A stretch of 64,000 bases of DNA. It comes from Prosopocoilus inquinatus. Lineage: Eukaryota > Arthropoda > Insecta > Coleoptera > Lucanidae. The position numbers and the translations under genes were made by a program. The notes under the pieces were generated by a model that worked only from the letters and a program-made list of their open reading frames with translations, searched no databases and was not told where the DNA came from. Below, one piece after another: positions 9,212 through 21,541 of this stretch; positions within the stretch are counted from its first letter, which is position 1, and the number at the start of each line of letters is the position of its first letter. The DNA lies in the NCBI GenBank assembly GCA_036172665.1, contig CM069874.1, positions 52,620,707-52,684,706 on the forward strand, given 5' to 3'.

Positions 9212-10503
9212 GTGGGCTGCTGGAAAAGTTTCTGGAAACGGTATGAAAAAGAGCATATGAAATTTGGTAAACGGTATCATTGTTTCTCGAAGTATTCGCC
9301 TTTGACATCAATACACTTTTGCATACGCTCGAACCAATTTCTAAAGCACGTTTTGCACTCTAAAGATGGTACCTCAGAAACCAGTGTCCGGAATGTTTCA
9401 ACCGCTGCTTCAGCCGACGAAAATCGCTCACCACGCATTTTATTTTTGATATTTGGGAACAAAAAAAAATCATTAGGTGATAAATCAGGTGAATATGGAC
9501 AATGAGTCATTAATTCAACATTTTTGTTGGACAAAAAATCAACTATTTGACGGGCTGAGTGAAAGCTGGCGTTGTCATGATGGAGAATAATTCGTGGATT
9601 TCGATTGTTTCTGCTTATTTGATCGATGACTTCCGGCAAACAAATTGTAGTATACCAATCCGCATTCACGGTTTTTCGATCCTCTAAAGCCACGGTTGCT
9701 ACATGTCCAGTTAAACCAAAGAAACAAGCAATCATTTGCTTCGCAGCACTGCGTGAACGGACAACTTTTGTTAGTTTTGGTTCATTTTGAAATACTCAAA
9801 TGGTAGATTTATGTTTACTTTCTGGCTCGTACGAATAGATCCACATTTTGTCACCAGTAACGATGTTATAAACTAAATTTGAACGATCTCCATTGAATTT
9901 CTTGAGCATTTCTTCGCACCATTTGACACGACCCTGCTTTTGCGTTTCTGTTAAAACTGTGTGGGATCCAACGACTGCAAAGCTTTCGTACGTTCAAATG
10001 ATCATGTAAAATCTGGTGTATTGCTTTCATGTCAATGCGTAAGGATGCTTGAATCTCACGGTATGTCACATGTCGATCTCGTTCAAGCATTTCACGCACA
10101 GCATCTACATTAGTGGCAACAACAGATGTTGATGGACGACCTTCGCGAAATTCATAACTGAGAGAGGTACGTCCACGCTGGAATTCGGTAAATCAATTAT
10201 AAACACTGCTCTTTGATGGTGCTTCATCTCCAAAAGCCAAATGAAGCCGATCGAGGCATTGTTTCGGCGTTAGACCACATTTGAAATCGTAAAAAATCAT
10301 GGCACGAAAATTTTCACGCGAGATTTCCATGTTTACACAAAATTACTTTTTCTCAAAGGCTGTACAAACAAAACTAGTTCACTCGGATAGGAACTGTCAA
10401 TAGAATTACAGGCGAAAAACGTCAAATTTTTCAAATATGACAGCTGATAAACGCTAACAATTCTAGACCTACTAGATTCCAGAAAATTTTCCAGCAGCCT
10501 ACG
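9212..10503 (-). mobile_element. DD34D mariner, copy 1
   Basis: A 1,292-bp element with imperfect TIRs of nearly 30 bp (left CGTGGGCTGCTGGAAAAGTT, right end complement CGTAGGCTGCTGGAAAATTT) and TA on both sides (9210-9211, 10504-10505). The length is that of a complete mariner. The transposase is broken. A second copy lies at 35688-36922. Confidence 0.92.
9277..10330 (-). pseudogene. DD34D mariner transposase, broken
   Basis: About 350 codons from ATG at 10330 to TGA at 9277, the length of a normal mariner transposase. The N-terminus has the mariner helix-turn-helix (FRAMIFYDFKCGLTPKQ, FGDEAPSKSSVYN). The first catalytic Asp is in VTGDKMWIYSYEPES; the usual GDE is GDK here. The second is in HHDNASFHSA and the third in SPDLSPNDFFLF, with 34 residues between the last two. 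Defects: stops near 10197 and 9800, and a frame disturbance near 9960. The C-terminal 152 residues (9277-9735) remain open. Confidence 0.9.
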
Positions 10504-10505
10504 TA

Positions 10506-12021
10506 ATACACAGAAGAAGAAAACAAGTCTATCTGCATAGGTGGTCGAATATCCACAGTTTCTGAGACAAAATGATGGGCACCAGTACACCTGTATTGCG
10601 TCACAAGAGCAATGAACTCGCATGGAATAGAATGAAATACTAGCGTTTACTTTGAAATGAAAAAAAAAGAAATTATTTATGGCCTTCTGTGGTAAAAAAA
10701 TGTATAATACGCCATTCATTAAATCGAATTTCGGACTTGTGTATGTATATGTAAGAGATGAATCATGATGTCCATTTTGGATTCATAGGAGATTGATTTT
10801 TGAAAGGTCTCTAACAGATTTATTTCTTGCAATTTCGTACTTGCGTGACGAGTAAGACACTTATTTTGAATCACGCTGTATAGTACTTCTAGAAAGTATC
10901 CGGTAAAAAGCAAACAACCTATCTGTTGAAAAAATGGTTCATACTGTTAGAATTCAATACTTGTCGTCACTTTTTCTTTTGATTCAATTCTTTGGAAAAA
11001 TGATTTGGATAAAAATACTACGCTCCTCAACTGCTGAAAAAGCCATATATTGGAAAAAATTCACAAAAATTTCCAAACTCCGGATACTTCCTACATGGTC
11101 TACATTTTCCAGTATCTGTGTTAATAAGTTATTGTAATTTCTTGCGGACTGTAGAGCGTCCCATTTTTAAAAGCAGTACAGAGTATTATGGACTGTATAA
11201 CATCTGTCATTTATGTATTACCTGCGTTAGGATAGGTTCACAATGAAGTTGTGATGACGGATGATAGATGATTTTTTCTGCTTGCAGAAGAATAGTTCAT
11301 TTAAAGAGCCGTGATTGCTTCCCGTATCATTCCCACATCACTCGTGTTCTCGTTATCTCCCGCACCACTCCGGCTCTCGCCGTGTCGCATTAGTGTGCGG
11401 AATCCTTAAATATGTCCAATCTGACAACGTAGGGTTCCATAACCCTTGTACGGCCTTTTAAAAGTGGAAAGCGTTATAGTTAGCAGTTGACATGCCTATT
11501 ATTCCTACACAGACTGTCTTACGCCTTAAGGGTATTATTAATAATCCGATTATCGTATTTCAAAAATTACATAAAGCTGATATTCCACTGCCAATATTTT
11601 GATCAAAATTTCCATGACAATAATACATATTGCTTAAATACCAAAGTAAATTATATCACACTATTAATATCAATACATTTTTATAAGAATTTGATAAACA
11701 CATAAATGTTTCCAATGTCATAAAATCATATCTATTAAATTTTGATTAAAATATTGACAGTGGGATGTCGGCTTGAGACTAGATTAAAAATACAAAACTG
11801 TGACATTTTGTATTTTTTAATGACGTTTTTGCTTTTTCCAACCATGAATTCAAATTAGCAACTGTTTTCTGTTTAATGAGTTTAGTAATCTATGCATTAT
11901 GTAATGTAAACATTGCAGTGGTCTAGTTTCGACAATAAGGTTTTCATGCAAACTCTTCTAAATTGCTGTCAAAGAAGCAAGCATATTTAAGCAGTATGTA
12001 AAACCTCTTACAAATTAACAT
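10506..12021. other. No recognisable feature
   Basis: AT-rich sequence with several short unrelated frames on both strands that lack conserved motifs. The segment 11280-11420 is GC-richer (TCCCGCACCACTCCGGCTCT) but shows no coding pattern or RNA fold I can name. Confidence 0.5.
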
Positions 12022-12023
12022 TA

Positions 12024-12631
12024 TACTGGGTGTCTCACAAAGTACGAAGGAGACTGAAAGGGCAGCTGTAGGACATCAAAATAAAGTTTGTTTTCTTAAT
12101 TTGTTTTTGACCAAAACCGAACAATAGGAAAGTTACAGCAGTTTAACTTCCTTAATTTCTTGTTAAATTTACACCTATAGCTTCTTAATTAATCAAAATT
12201 ATGTCACAAAATGCAACTTTATCATTAAATAAACTCTAAATTTATCAAAAACACCATTTATAAAATGTTTATGTTAATCTGTTTCCTAGTTTTGTTTTTA
12301 ATTAGTAGGCGGTGCACAACGAGATGGAAACCAGTTTTTGGGAATTAAAACAAAAAATGCAATAGCTGTTGCTTTAACGTGACTACATTTTTTAAAATAA
12401 TTGTTTATTGTAAAACAGTGTTCAGTTAACTCATAAATGCCTCAAATTTGAATCTAAAACGTAAAATATTACTACAGGGAATAACTTTTACTTGTTATTT
12501 AATTTTACTTTAAACTCTTGTAACTTTTTTGTTATTGCTTTTTTCCCAAAAATTTATTAAGAAAAAATCTTTAATTTGATCTCCCACAGCTACCCTTTTA
12601 ATCTCCTCCATAGGTTATGAGACACCCAGTA
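12024..12631 (+). mobile_element. MITE family B (TACTGGGTGTCTCA ends), copy 1
   Basis: 608 bp, ends TACTGGGTGTCTCA and its complement, flanked by TA at 12022-12023 and 12632-12633. The arms pair imperfectly beyond the tips (AGGAGACTGAAAGGGCAGCT against AATCTCCTCC...). The reverse-complement copy is 38667-39272, of nearly equal length. No coding capacity. Confidence 0.88.
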
Positions 12632-12633
12632 TA

Positions 12634-13399
12634 CATATATTAATAAAAAAAAAAAACCTGTACAAGTGATAATAGAGATCAAAACAAGAAAAAAATTCTA
12701 AAAAATCCACATCCATTACTCCAATGCACCAATATAGCGTGTCCAAGCTATGTATTCACTCTTCTAGAATTTTTATTTTTTGCATAAAATTAGGGATCGA
12801 TAAATTAAATAAAAAGCTGAATTTTCTGACGTAGCACTGGCCACTGCACGACCGGTTTCACCCACATATTATGTCATTTTTCGATTGACCATAAAATTCT
12901 ACACATTTTTTTGTATGCCATAATCTTCGTCTATTACGCCATTTGTTCTTATTCTATTTATTTTTAACTCCAAGAAAAAGATTTTTGCTACGGATGTAGA
13001 TGATACTTAAGGGTATCATAATATATTATTAAATATATTTTTATCGTTACACGGTGATCATGGTAATAAACAAAATATCAGAAATTTGAAAATGAAAAGT
13101 CGATTTTCTTAAATAACGTGCCCTTTATTTATTTTTTTTTAGTTTTTTAAGCTAATCATTAATGTCAATTGGTTCGTCTGTTTTCATGGTCACCTTAGAC
13201 AATTACTCGTTTTAAAATAAATAATTGAAATAGGTCTAGGACAAATTGCAAATAGAACGAAAGACTACACTATAGGGACACCTGTGTAATTTATCTATTA
13301 CGTTGTCTGTTCTTGACAATCTGTTCCAATTCTACTTTTATTAATGTAATCAATATGTATTTTTTAAAGTATGTTTTGTTATCAAATTTTTCGTATTAG
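12634..13399. other. No recognisable feature
   Basis: AT-rich filler between two MITEs. I see no frame, tandem repeat or inverted pair. Confidence 0.5.
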
Positions 13400-13524
13400 G
13401 GCCATTTTCATAATCAGACTTTAAATTTAAAGTTACTTTAACCTAAAAAAATACATTTTTGTTTCCCTATTCTTAAAGTGACTTTGAATTAAAGCTTCCT
13501 TAAAGTCTGATTATGAAAATGGCC
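13400..13524 (+). repeat. Fold-back MITE family C, copy 1
   Basis: 125-bp near-perfect palindrome with ends GGCCATTTTCATAATCAGAC and inner TTTAAATTTAAAGT. The reverse-complement copy is at 38243-38362. Confidence 0.85.
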
Positions 13525-13974
13525 GTTAGTCAAATTGTTTTAACAAATGTTCCATTATTATTTTTAAATATGGTTTGGTTTGGTTTATTTTTTCATTTGT
13601 AGGCCCTACAATTTAATAATTCTTCTGTGAGTCATCATTTAAAGTTTCCAGAAAATACATTGTGTCCACGGATTTTCTGCAATAGAGGAAAAACTTTTAT
13701 TTTACGTTTTAGGAAAAAAAGTTATTCTTTATAAAAACTTTTGCTTGCGTTAAAACCTACGAAAATGATAAAAAAGTTCACGAACTGCCTGGTTTATGGC
13801 TTTAAATACAGAAAACATGGTTACTTACTCTCAAAAATTTGTCTAAATTCAAATTACATTCAAAATTATCGCATTGCCCGGATCTGTCAAAATAATTAAT
13901 GAAACTTACTTCTTAAGCTGTTGTTGATAATTAATACCTCTAGTTAAAGATATGGGAAATGACAAAATTATTAG

Positions 13975-14325
13975 CCCTTATTTTTTTGGAAGAAAATTTG
14001 AAACAATTCAGTTATTTGCAAATGTTAGAAAATTTTGCTTTACCGTCACTGGCGGATATTAGTTTGGAAAACATTTATTTTCAACAGGATGGATGTCCTG
14101 CATATTCCACAATTTTAATTAAAGGGTAGCTTGATGGCCATTTGCCTGGAAGATGGATCAGACATTTTAGACCAATACATTGGTCATGGTCCAAATTCAG
14201 AAATTTTAAATGAAAAAATACCAATGGTAATTAGTTAAACGTTAAGAAACGTGTATACGGAATTTAGGTACAGGGTAGAAAAGTGCATAGAGGTGGATGG
14301 GGATTACATTGAATAAGTTTTTCCC
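13975..14325 (+). pseudogene. DD41D mariner transposase relic
   Basis: Readable on the plus strand in pieces: an open run ending IYFQQDGCPAYST (second catalytic Asp), then GHLPGRWIRHFRPIHW, the family's PGRWIGR-GP-W block, then RVYGI and the closing CIEVDGDYIE. Several stops and frameshifts interrupt it, and the third Asp region is poorly preserved. This is the C-terminal half of a transposase of the class seen intact at 2257-3312. Confidence 0.6.
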
Positions 14326-14426
14326 ATATTAAAAACTAATAAAAATTTTCGTGTAATTTATAAGGCCAATTTAATTGAAGTTTCAATTTTTTAACAAAGG
14401 AAATGCTTAAAACAATTGATACAATT

Positions 14427-14558
14427 AAGGCCCAGTTTTACAACGACGGTTTAACTTTGAGCCGAAGCTTAAACCCTTCACAACAATTGTTGAAATAATT
14501 GTTGCTAAGGGTTTAAACCTCAGCTCAACGTTGAGCCCCATTTGTAAAACTGGACGTA
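14427..14558 (+). repeat. Fold-back MITE family A, copy 2
   Basis: Reverse complement of 706-840. It begins AAGGCCCAGTTTTACAACG and ends with its near mirror. It is inserted in the relic mariner at 13658-14619. Confidence 0.8.
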
Positions 14559-14621
14559 AGAATATACAAAAATTACAGGTCACTCTACCTACCATTGCAG
14601 AAAATCTGTGGACACACTGTA

Positions 14622-17463
14622 TATCATCTCTGGTTAATATTCTTGTTCTTTACTCTCTACATTCTTCTTTTATTTACAAGGTCATAATCCTTGTTTTATC
14701 ATTACTCCTATATGCACATAAATATTTTACACAGTAAAGAATATGTACTAAAATGATGACTTTAGTTTGTGACTGATAATTACAGTTTTTCTTTAAAAAC
14801 TGGTCACCCAAGAAACTATTCAAAATAACATTCAAGATATTTTTTTCCTGATCACAACAACTGTACCTATTATGTGGTGGATACTTAACTTTAGTTCACC
14901 CTAAAACATTAAAAATTGTGGTATATTTTAAGTTCTACTTTGATAATTTGAAAGTTCGAAGAAATAATAACGATGTACTTCATACTATTATACCTCACAT
15001 AACCACTTTCAAATAATTAATAGTTCAAAAGTCCAATCATTAACTGAGATTACTATTAATTCATCGACGCAAGATATTACCGATAACAAGAAATATTACC
15101 ACAAATCTGTAAACATAATGACAAACGTTAAATCACTCCCAGGACTAATTTTATTGCATAGCTCCTTTAATCATCCTTCCTTTGTGTAACATATTTTCTG
15201 AAATTGTTCTAAGGATTAGCATAGAAGCTTCTCGTTAAATGCGGCAAATCAAGAGTCATAATTGATAAGGAATCGGGATGAGTCATTTGTAATAATCAAC
15301 AATAATCATAATCAAGTAGCGAAAGTCGCTTTCAAATTAAAATTAATAGAATAGCAAGTCGATTTTTCTAAAATATAATTCCACTTCGGGTAAAACATAA
15401 GAACTAAACTAAGAAATTTTTCCCAATCGATTTTACTACTAGATTGTTGAACAAGTAAAGGAAATGACTTCGACGAGTTAAACACTACACTTTTTTTACG
15501 ACTCGATATACTATTTCCGCTGGAGTATTAGAAGATCTTTGTAAATCAGAAATTATGATAGAGATCCGACGAACAGCACACATCGACATTTAATAATGAT
15601 GCGATACAGCGACAGCAGGCAACTAGACGGATTTATTTTCGTCCCTAGAGGCGCAAGTTAACGTTACGAGATTTTTCCTCACTAGTTACGGAAATCAAAC
15701 TTTCGCTGAAAGTATTCGGTGACAAAAGAATGTCTTTTCATAAAGGGTCTTCGAAAAATTAATTTTTCATCGTTAACAACGCATATATTACTAGAGTGTT
15801 GAACTGAATAAATAAATCACGAATAAAAATATTCTTAAAATGAAACATTTTTAAAATGAAATGAAATTGGCCACGTCTGCCAACAAATTCATACTTATAA
15901 TGTAAAACTCATAACAATTATTATTAGAAGAACCAATGCACAAAAAGCGAGTGATTACATAACAGCTTGCAATTCTTTTTTCATGGTAGCTGTCCTTGAA
16001 CCTCCACTCATTTTGTTTCCGAGATAAAATGAATTTTGCTGTTATTATCTTGCACTTTGAATTTTTAACAACACGCTACATATGTGTAACAAAGTATAGG
16101 TATAAGAATGCACAACAATTCTATTTTCAGCATAGTTTCTAAAACTAATTGAATCGCTGATTGCAGAAGGGATACAAGTGAATGAAACTTAGTTTTGAGA
16201 AAAAAGCAAAAACCTGTTTTGTTGCAATATACGCCTTATTATTGACAAACTTGTCGTGAATAATAAATATATAGAATATTATCAGTATTTTTGCTATAGA
16301 TAATAATAATAATAATAATGAAAGTTTTATTAAGCATGAAACAAATTGAGAAAAAGAAAAAAAAATTAACAAAGCCAGAATCAGTACAATTCATGCTTAA
16401 ATGGTGCAAGGTCAGAGAAATTAATAATTAAATTCTCTGATCTTCCCCTCACACTCACTAATTACAAAATAAGAAATGATGCTGTGCGCAAAACATAAAG
16501 AAGGTAAATATATTCTATGAAAGAACTAAAATGCCGAGATACGTATCTACGGATATAAAAATTATTGTGGGCGGAGGTTAATTTCAATTATCTATGAAAG
16601 AAGATAAAGATAAAGAAGTTAAGGAAGATAGGGAAAAGTAGATAAAGTAGATAGAGATAAAGTAGGGAGAGAAAAATTAAAATGATCACAAAATAAATTT
16701 GTGTAATTAATTTTGAATAGCATTTCATTATAAAAAAAAAAACTTATACCCTTCCTGAAGTCAATTCCAAAGTTAAGCAAGAAAAAGATGTTTTCTTAAA
16801 GAAACGGTTTATTGAAGAGCTCTAAAAATGATAAAAAACAACTTTCATTCTAAAACAGAGCAGTTCCTGGAAAATTTCCGATATAGCTGAATTCTTCTTT
16901 GTTTGTTTTTATTGCAACTTTTCCGGAATAATTATCCGGTTTCTTTGAGCCACTACACCTTTTTCATTATCTTTCCTGTAAGAAAACTGTGGAAATTTGT
17001 TAGCGATAAATATTACTGTATTGTCTCTTTCTATTCCCCTTCCAGAAATTTCAATGGAGTAGTTTATGAAAAAAAAAAAAACTTGGATCATCAATCTTTG
17101 AAATTAATATTTTTTCATCCACTACATGAATCATGACTTTTTGTTTTGAAGTAGAGTGTGCTATTATCTCCACGTACTGTTTTAGAGTGTAAACAATACG
17201 AGAATTGTGTAAATAACACAAGAATCGCAGTATGTACTTTGTGGTCGAAAACTGTGCACTATACAATATTCATGGTTCTCCCAAATGCTTCTCACAGTTG
17301 CCTGCAAAAGGGTCTAAGTCAATGACCCTTTCTGCACTCAATGGTGAACAACTGGATCATTTTAAACATGTTTAGGACCTTGCAACACGAGTCCTTTTTG
17401 CGCCCGCTGATGGCTAAAAATATAAGATATACTGCATGGCAATACCCAGTAAACGTGAAGCTA
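14622..17463. other. AT-rich interval with a dispersed repeat at 14985-15145
   Basis: The stretch 14985-15145 (TTCATCGACGCAAGATATTA ... TAAATCACTCCCAG) recurs reverse-complemented at 25480-25640. An (AAT)n microsatellite lies at 16303-16320. Short frames at 16145-16372 and 16903-17266 carry no motifs and low-complexity composition. No gene is called. Confidence 0.55.
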
Positions 17464-17775
17464 CTGTAATATATTTTTGTTAATAAATTGTGTACATACG
17501 GAGTATTAAATGATTAAAATTTCATGCAGTTTGGAAAATCGTTTACCATCAAATTCAATAATGAGTTGGAGCACCTCTTAAGTTTATGCATTCGTTTACT
17601 TTACGGTGCATACTTTGAATGAGTTGGTCGATATGTTCTTGTGGTATGGTGTCCCAAGCAATTTGAATTACATTTCTGAAGCGCTGTAGATCCATCGTAG
17701 GAGCAGGCAATCGCCCTAACCGTCTGCCCACCATACCCCATACCAGTGTTGGGCATTAGTCGAATAAATTTTTAA

Positions 17776-17995
17776 TAATAATAATAATAATAATAATAAT
17801 ACGTTTATTGATCTGACTGTTAAGGTTAACAATTGGTCACAATAATAAAGTAAAAAACAGAAGGTGAATTAAATTAAATTAAAATCCTACAAAGAATGCC
17901 CATAGTACAGTCAAACCAAAAGGTACGCCATCAGTGAGCTCGAAAGGAGCACACTGTTCTCCCTGGCGTACCTTAAACTTAAGAGAAAGAAAAAA
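17776..17995 (-). repeat. LINE/SINE 3' end with (TTA)n tail, inside the hAT-like element
   Basis: On the minus strand the sequence ends AATAAACGTA followed by about nine TTA units. Upstream it holds AAGGTACGCCAGGGAGAAC and a partly complementary GATGGCGTACCTTTTGG, a small hairpin. A trinucleotide tail of this kind is the usual 3' end of some insect non-LTR retrotransposons and their SINEs. The family is not identified. Confidence 0.5.
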
Positions 17996-18477
17996 AGAAA
18001 AAAAAATGAAGACAAAAGAAAAAAAGTCAAGAAAGAAATTATTCTGAAAAAAAAAAAAAATCGTGACTAAAATTAAACGACTAAATTAGTTATGACTAAG
18101 TCGATCATGACTAATTTAGTTGTTAATCGTGGATCATATTTTAGTATTAGTCTTTGAATAAAAAGTTGATAATTAGCCGACTAAATTCAATCATGCTTAA
18201 TAATGAATGACTAAACTGACGATCAATAAATAATTTTCAAATGAAAGGAAATGTCACTAAATTGGTCACTGAATCACTAAATTTTTATGAACTACTTGCA
18301 AAGAGAGTAACTTCTTATAATCAATGTAGCTCGTTCCGTGCACTGCAAACACCTGGGGTCTTCTGTAAAGAAACTATTCATGTATTTTTCAGGAAATAAT
18401 CCTGTGACGAAAATTGAAGGAAACGTCCGAAAATACGTTAAGCAGCCTTGTACTGCACATATTAATTAGATTAGCCA

Positions 18478-18632
18478 TGACTGATGACTAATTTAGTCAT
18501 TAGTCACCAGTCGAGATTAATGACTAATTTAGTCATTAGTCACCAGTCGAGATTAATGACTAATTTAGTCATTAGTCACGTATCTCAGGACTAATGATTT
18601 ATTTAGTCATTAGTCATTAATCATTAATTCGA
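18478..18632. repeat. Tandem subterminal repeats ATTAATGACTAATTTAGTC
   Basis: About three full copies of a 50-bp unit (ATGACTAATTTAGTCATTAG, TCACCAGTCGAGATTA) with internal palindromy (GACTAATTTAGTC). Confidence 0.85.
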
Positions 18633-19709
18633 CTAAAAAATGCCCATCTCTGCCCCATACATGTTCGATAGGCGAAAGGTCAGGTGACCGAGCTGGTCAT
18701 GGAAGAGTAGTGACGGTAACTTCACGAAGTAACCTCGCAGTGACAGCTGCAGTATGAGGCCTAGCATTATCCTGCTGGAGAACAGGGTTTTTTAGTTCTT
18801 GAAGATTTGGTTGCAAGACACTGTGAGTGTAACCGTCAGCGTTTAAGTTTACCTGCAAGAAAACTGGAGGAGACCTGCTTCCATATGTTATGGCACCCCA
18901 AACCATATGCCGTCGGGTAAGCGCGACTTCACGTACTATGCTGTACAGAAGTTCTGGCTTTTCTCCACGTCTTCGCCGGACTTTTCTACGACCATCATTT
19001 TGCTAGAGAAAAAATCGGGATTCGTCACTGAAAACAATCCGATTCCATTCCTGATTCCTCTGGATGTGTTCTTGACACCATTAGTCTCGTCTCCCTGTGT
19101 CTTTGGCAAAATGAAGCGCGGTCGATAGGATTGCAGACCAAAAGCCCTTATCCTGCGATAAACTGTCCTGATAGAGAGCTGTTGCCCTATAGTTGCCAAC
19201 CATTCTTTTCCAATGGACCTAGTGGTGCTAAGCCGATCTCTAAGCGCGTTTGCTCTTAAGAGGCCTTCTTCACCTACGAATAGGTCTAGAATCTCTGCGA
19301 TGTTGGTGTCTGTGCTCTACCGTCCAGGTATTCCAACATCTCATTACGGTAAATGCGTTTCTGCCAACCCTATTAGCGATTTCCCGAATACCCAATCCTG
19401 CTTTACGCATTTCGATTATCCTTCCTCTTTCAAATTCGCTTAATTGGCGAAAATTGTTGCATACTTGAGGCATCAAAAAAACGCCGTTTATGCAGCAACC
19501 ACAACGCTGAAGGTAACTTCACACAGCAATGTGACATAAACTCAGGAGAAACAAAAAGTTATGTTGTTTTGAAGAAATTATCGATAGACACTGGATTTCC
19601 TTTTTTAATAGTTTTCAAATTTTGATCGTTTAATACACAATGTATACCCAATTTACTAACAAAAAAATATTAGGAACACTGTGTGTTGCATTTTCAATGT
19701 CATGTAGTA

Positions 19710-21127
19710 CAGTGTGGTCCATTTTTGATGGTTTTACAAGGTTTCACAGTTATTTATAGAAATAGAAGAAAACCGTTTTCGCGACCCAATGTACTTTTTC
19801 AAGAAAAACTCAGTGGAGAAAACAAAAGTTAGCTATCTCGATTCGTTCGGGAAACATCGATCGAAAACGAATTTTTCCGAAAAATTATTTTTCACAATAC
19901 CTCAATTGTTTGACAAGATATTTTGAAAATTCAAAAACTATTTTATTCAGAAATTAACACTGATTTTACTGACAGTATTATCTTTTGTAGAAATTGCACC
20001 AATTTTGCGAAACAGACTGTAACTTTCTAATTTTAAATGGAAACCGCAGTTGGCTATGACACAAATAAATTGCTTGTTTAATGAGGTTTTCAAAAATGTA
20101 AAGTTTCATATAATTATTTTTTCAAATAATAAAGATACTATTTATTTTTTGTTTTCCAGTAGCTAACAAGCCATCCATGACATCAAAAACAAAAAAAAAT
20201 TGTTCAATTGTTTTCCCTAAAAATCAATTATTGAAGTAAAACAGCTAATTGAATTCAATAAATAAATAGCTTCGAGATAGATTGATCAGAGACTGACATA
20301 AAACCACAAGTATGTAAAAATGAATTAACTCTATTTGAACATTTCTTTAATTATTAATGAGAATAGTTAAGAGAATTATATAAATTTTAAATTGTATAAA
20401 TTAATGCATTTCTATCGCGGATAGAAGTGTAATATCTGAGAAGTTTTGATAATATAAAATTTAAGATTTAATAATTTCAAAGAAACATACAACCTATAAT
20501 TCTTCACTGCATTGACAGTTAATCCACATTTACATTACTTGTAGTTTTATAAGTTCTCTAATAGCATTACATATATGTTAAATTTAAGTACCTGTATTAT
20601 TTATTCTAATAATAGTTTTTTGAGGAAAACAACTGAATTTTCTTTTATTTCCATTGTCATAGATAGCTTGATAGGTACTGCAATATAATAAAAGTTAGTA
20701 TCTTCGTTATTTATAAAAATAATTATATCAAATTTTATATTTTTGTAAATCTCATTAAACAAGCAATTTATTTGTGTCATAGCCAACTACGGTTTCCATT
20801 TAAAATTAAAAAGTTACAGTCTGTTTTGCAGAATTGGTGCAATTTCTACAAAAGATAATAATGTTAGTGAAATCAACGTTAATTTCTGAATAAAGTAGTT
20901 TTTGAATTTTTAAAATATCTTGTCAAACAACTGAGATATTGTAAAAAATAATTTTTCGGAAAAAATGGTTTTCGGCCGATATTTCCCGAACGAATTGGGA
21001 TTGCTAACTTTTGTTTTCTCCACTGAGTTTTTCTTGAAAAAGTAGCATCGGGTCGCGAAAACGGTTTTCTTCTATTCCTATAAATGACCGCGAAACCCTG
21101 TAAAACCATTAAAAATGGACCACACTG
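19710..21127. mobile_element. Long-arm fold-back element, family D, copy 1
   Basis: 1,418 bp flanked by TA (19708-19709, 21128-21129), with arms of roughly 450-480 bp that are diverged mirror images. The tips are CAGTGTGGTCCATTTTT. The AT-rich centre (20160-20690) is unpaired. No transposase. The second copy, 30666-32148, is in the same window. The TA duplication suggests mobilisation by a mariner/Tc1-type transposase. Confidence 0.9.
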
Positions 21128-21432
21128 TACATGTTTTCAAACAAATCTGAAATTGGCCGAAAAACTAACTTGTATCCTTTGTGCAATCAGCGATTCAATT
21201 GAATTATATTTTTTACAGACAAAAATTGCTGGTTTGATTCAATACGCGTCAACAATGGAACAACAAAAAATGCTTTATTAAATTGTTATAAATGTTTATA
21301 GAGCATTTTTGATTACTTGGGATATTTATCATGTTCTAAAATGAAAATAACGCTATTTTCTCAACTTCATCATTGCAGTCTTCAACAAATCTTAAGTGAA
21401 CATTCTGACTACACATCTAATAAGGAGATTGA

Positions 21433-21541
21433 GGCCCGGTTTCTACAAACTGTTATCATTAGATAAAGTAAGTATTGCTATGGTTAACGATGTTAGAACT
21501 ATAGAAATTTGTAACTTATCTAATGATAACGAGTCTCTAGA
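21433..21541. repeat. Small fold-back element
   Basis: ACTGTTATCATTAGATAA at 21449-21466 pairs with TTATCTAATGATAACGAGT around 21510-21530, and the outer CCGGTTTCTA with TCTAGAAATTC. About 105 bp. Confidence 0.65.

Larger units (their letters stand above)
13658..14619 (+). mobile_element. Decayed DD41D-type mariner with TIRs and TA
   Basis: TIRs CATTGTGTCCACGGATTTTC (left) and, on the other strand, CAGTGTGTCCACAGATTTTC (right), with TA at 13656-13657 and 14620-14621. Only about 960 bp remain, including the family A MITE at 14427-14558, so most of the transposase is deleted. Confidence 0.75.
17744..18652. mobile_element. hAT-like non-autonomous element with perfect 8-bp duplication
   Basis: The 909-bp element is flanked by identical CCCCATAC at 17736-17743 and 18653-18660. 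TIRs are CAGTGTTGGGCA (left) and CAGAGATGGGCA (right, other strand), both followed by TTAGTCGAAT-like sequence. Its right third is a run of GACTAATTTAGTCATTAGTC units (18480-18630), a subterminal repeat cluster of the sort hAT transposases bind. No transposase frame. Confidence 0.92.
17570..19476 (-). pseudogene. Tc1-like DD34E transposase, broken and interrupted
   Basis: N-terminal helix-turn-helix at 19476-19270: LSEFERGRIIEMRKAGLGI and GRNAFTVMRCW. A second helix region is at 19199-19090 (RTVYRRIRAFGLQSYRPRF). The first catalytic Asp is in IVFSDESRFFL near 19020, reached after a frameshift at about 19085. The second is in VLQQDNARPHTAA (18770-18790) and the Glu in SPDLSPIEHVWG (18660-18690), 34 residues apart. 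The end MVGRRLGRLPAPTMDLQRFR through the terminal APTHY lies at 17570-17735, on the far side of the hAT-like insertion. Defects: one frameshift, a TAG just after FFL, a TGA replacing the Trp before PARSPDLSP, and the insertion itself. The triad is readable, so decay is moderate. Confidence 0.88.
17464..19681 (-). mobile_element. Tc1-like DD34E element, split by a hAT-like insertion
   Basis: Imperfect TIRs of about 65 bp at 17464-17525 and 19620-19681 share (T)AATATA/TTTTTTTGTTAA and AAATTGNGTANACAT. Removing the 909-bp hAT-like insertion and its 8-bp duplication leaves about 1.3 kb, the usual Tc1 length. The transposase is on the minus strand and broken. Confidence 0.82.

Noticed and set aside
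10333..10913. Two adjacent minus-strand frames of 128 and 64 codons
   Set aside because: The first overlaps the mariner TIR and flank, and both lack motifs and have low-complexity composition.
18478..18632. CRISPR-like or satellite array
   Set aside because: Only about three units, each internally palindromic and confined to the end of a hAT-like element; they are subterminal transposon repeats.
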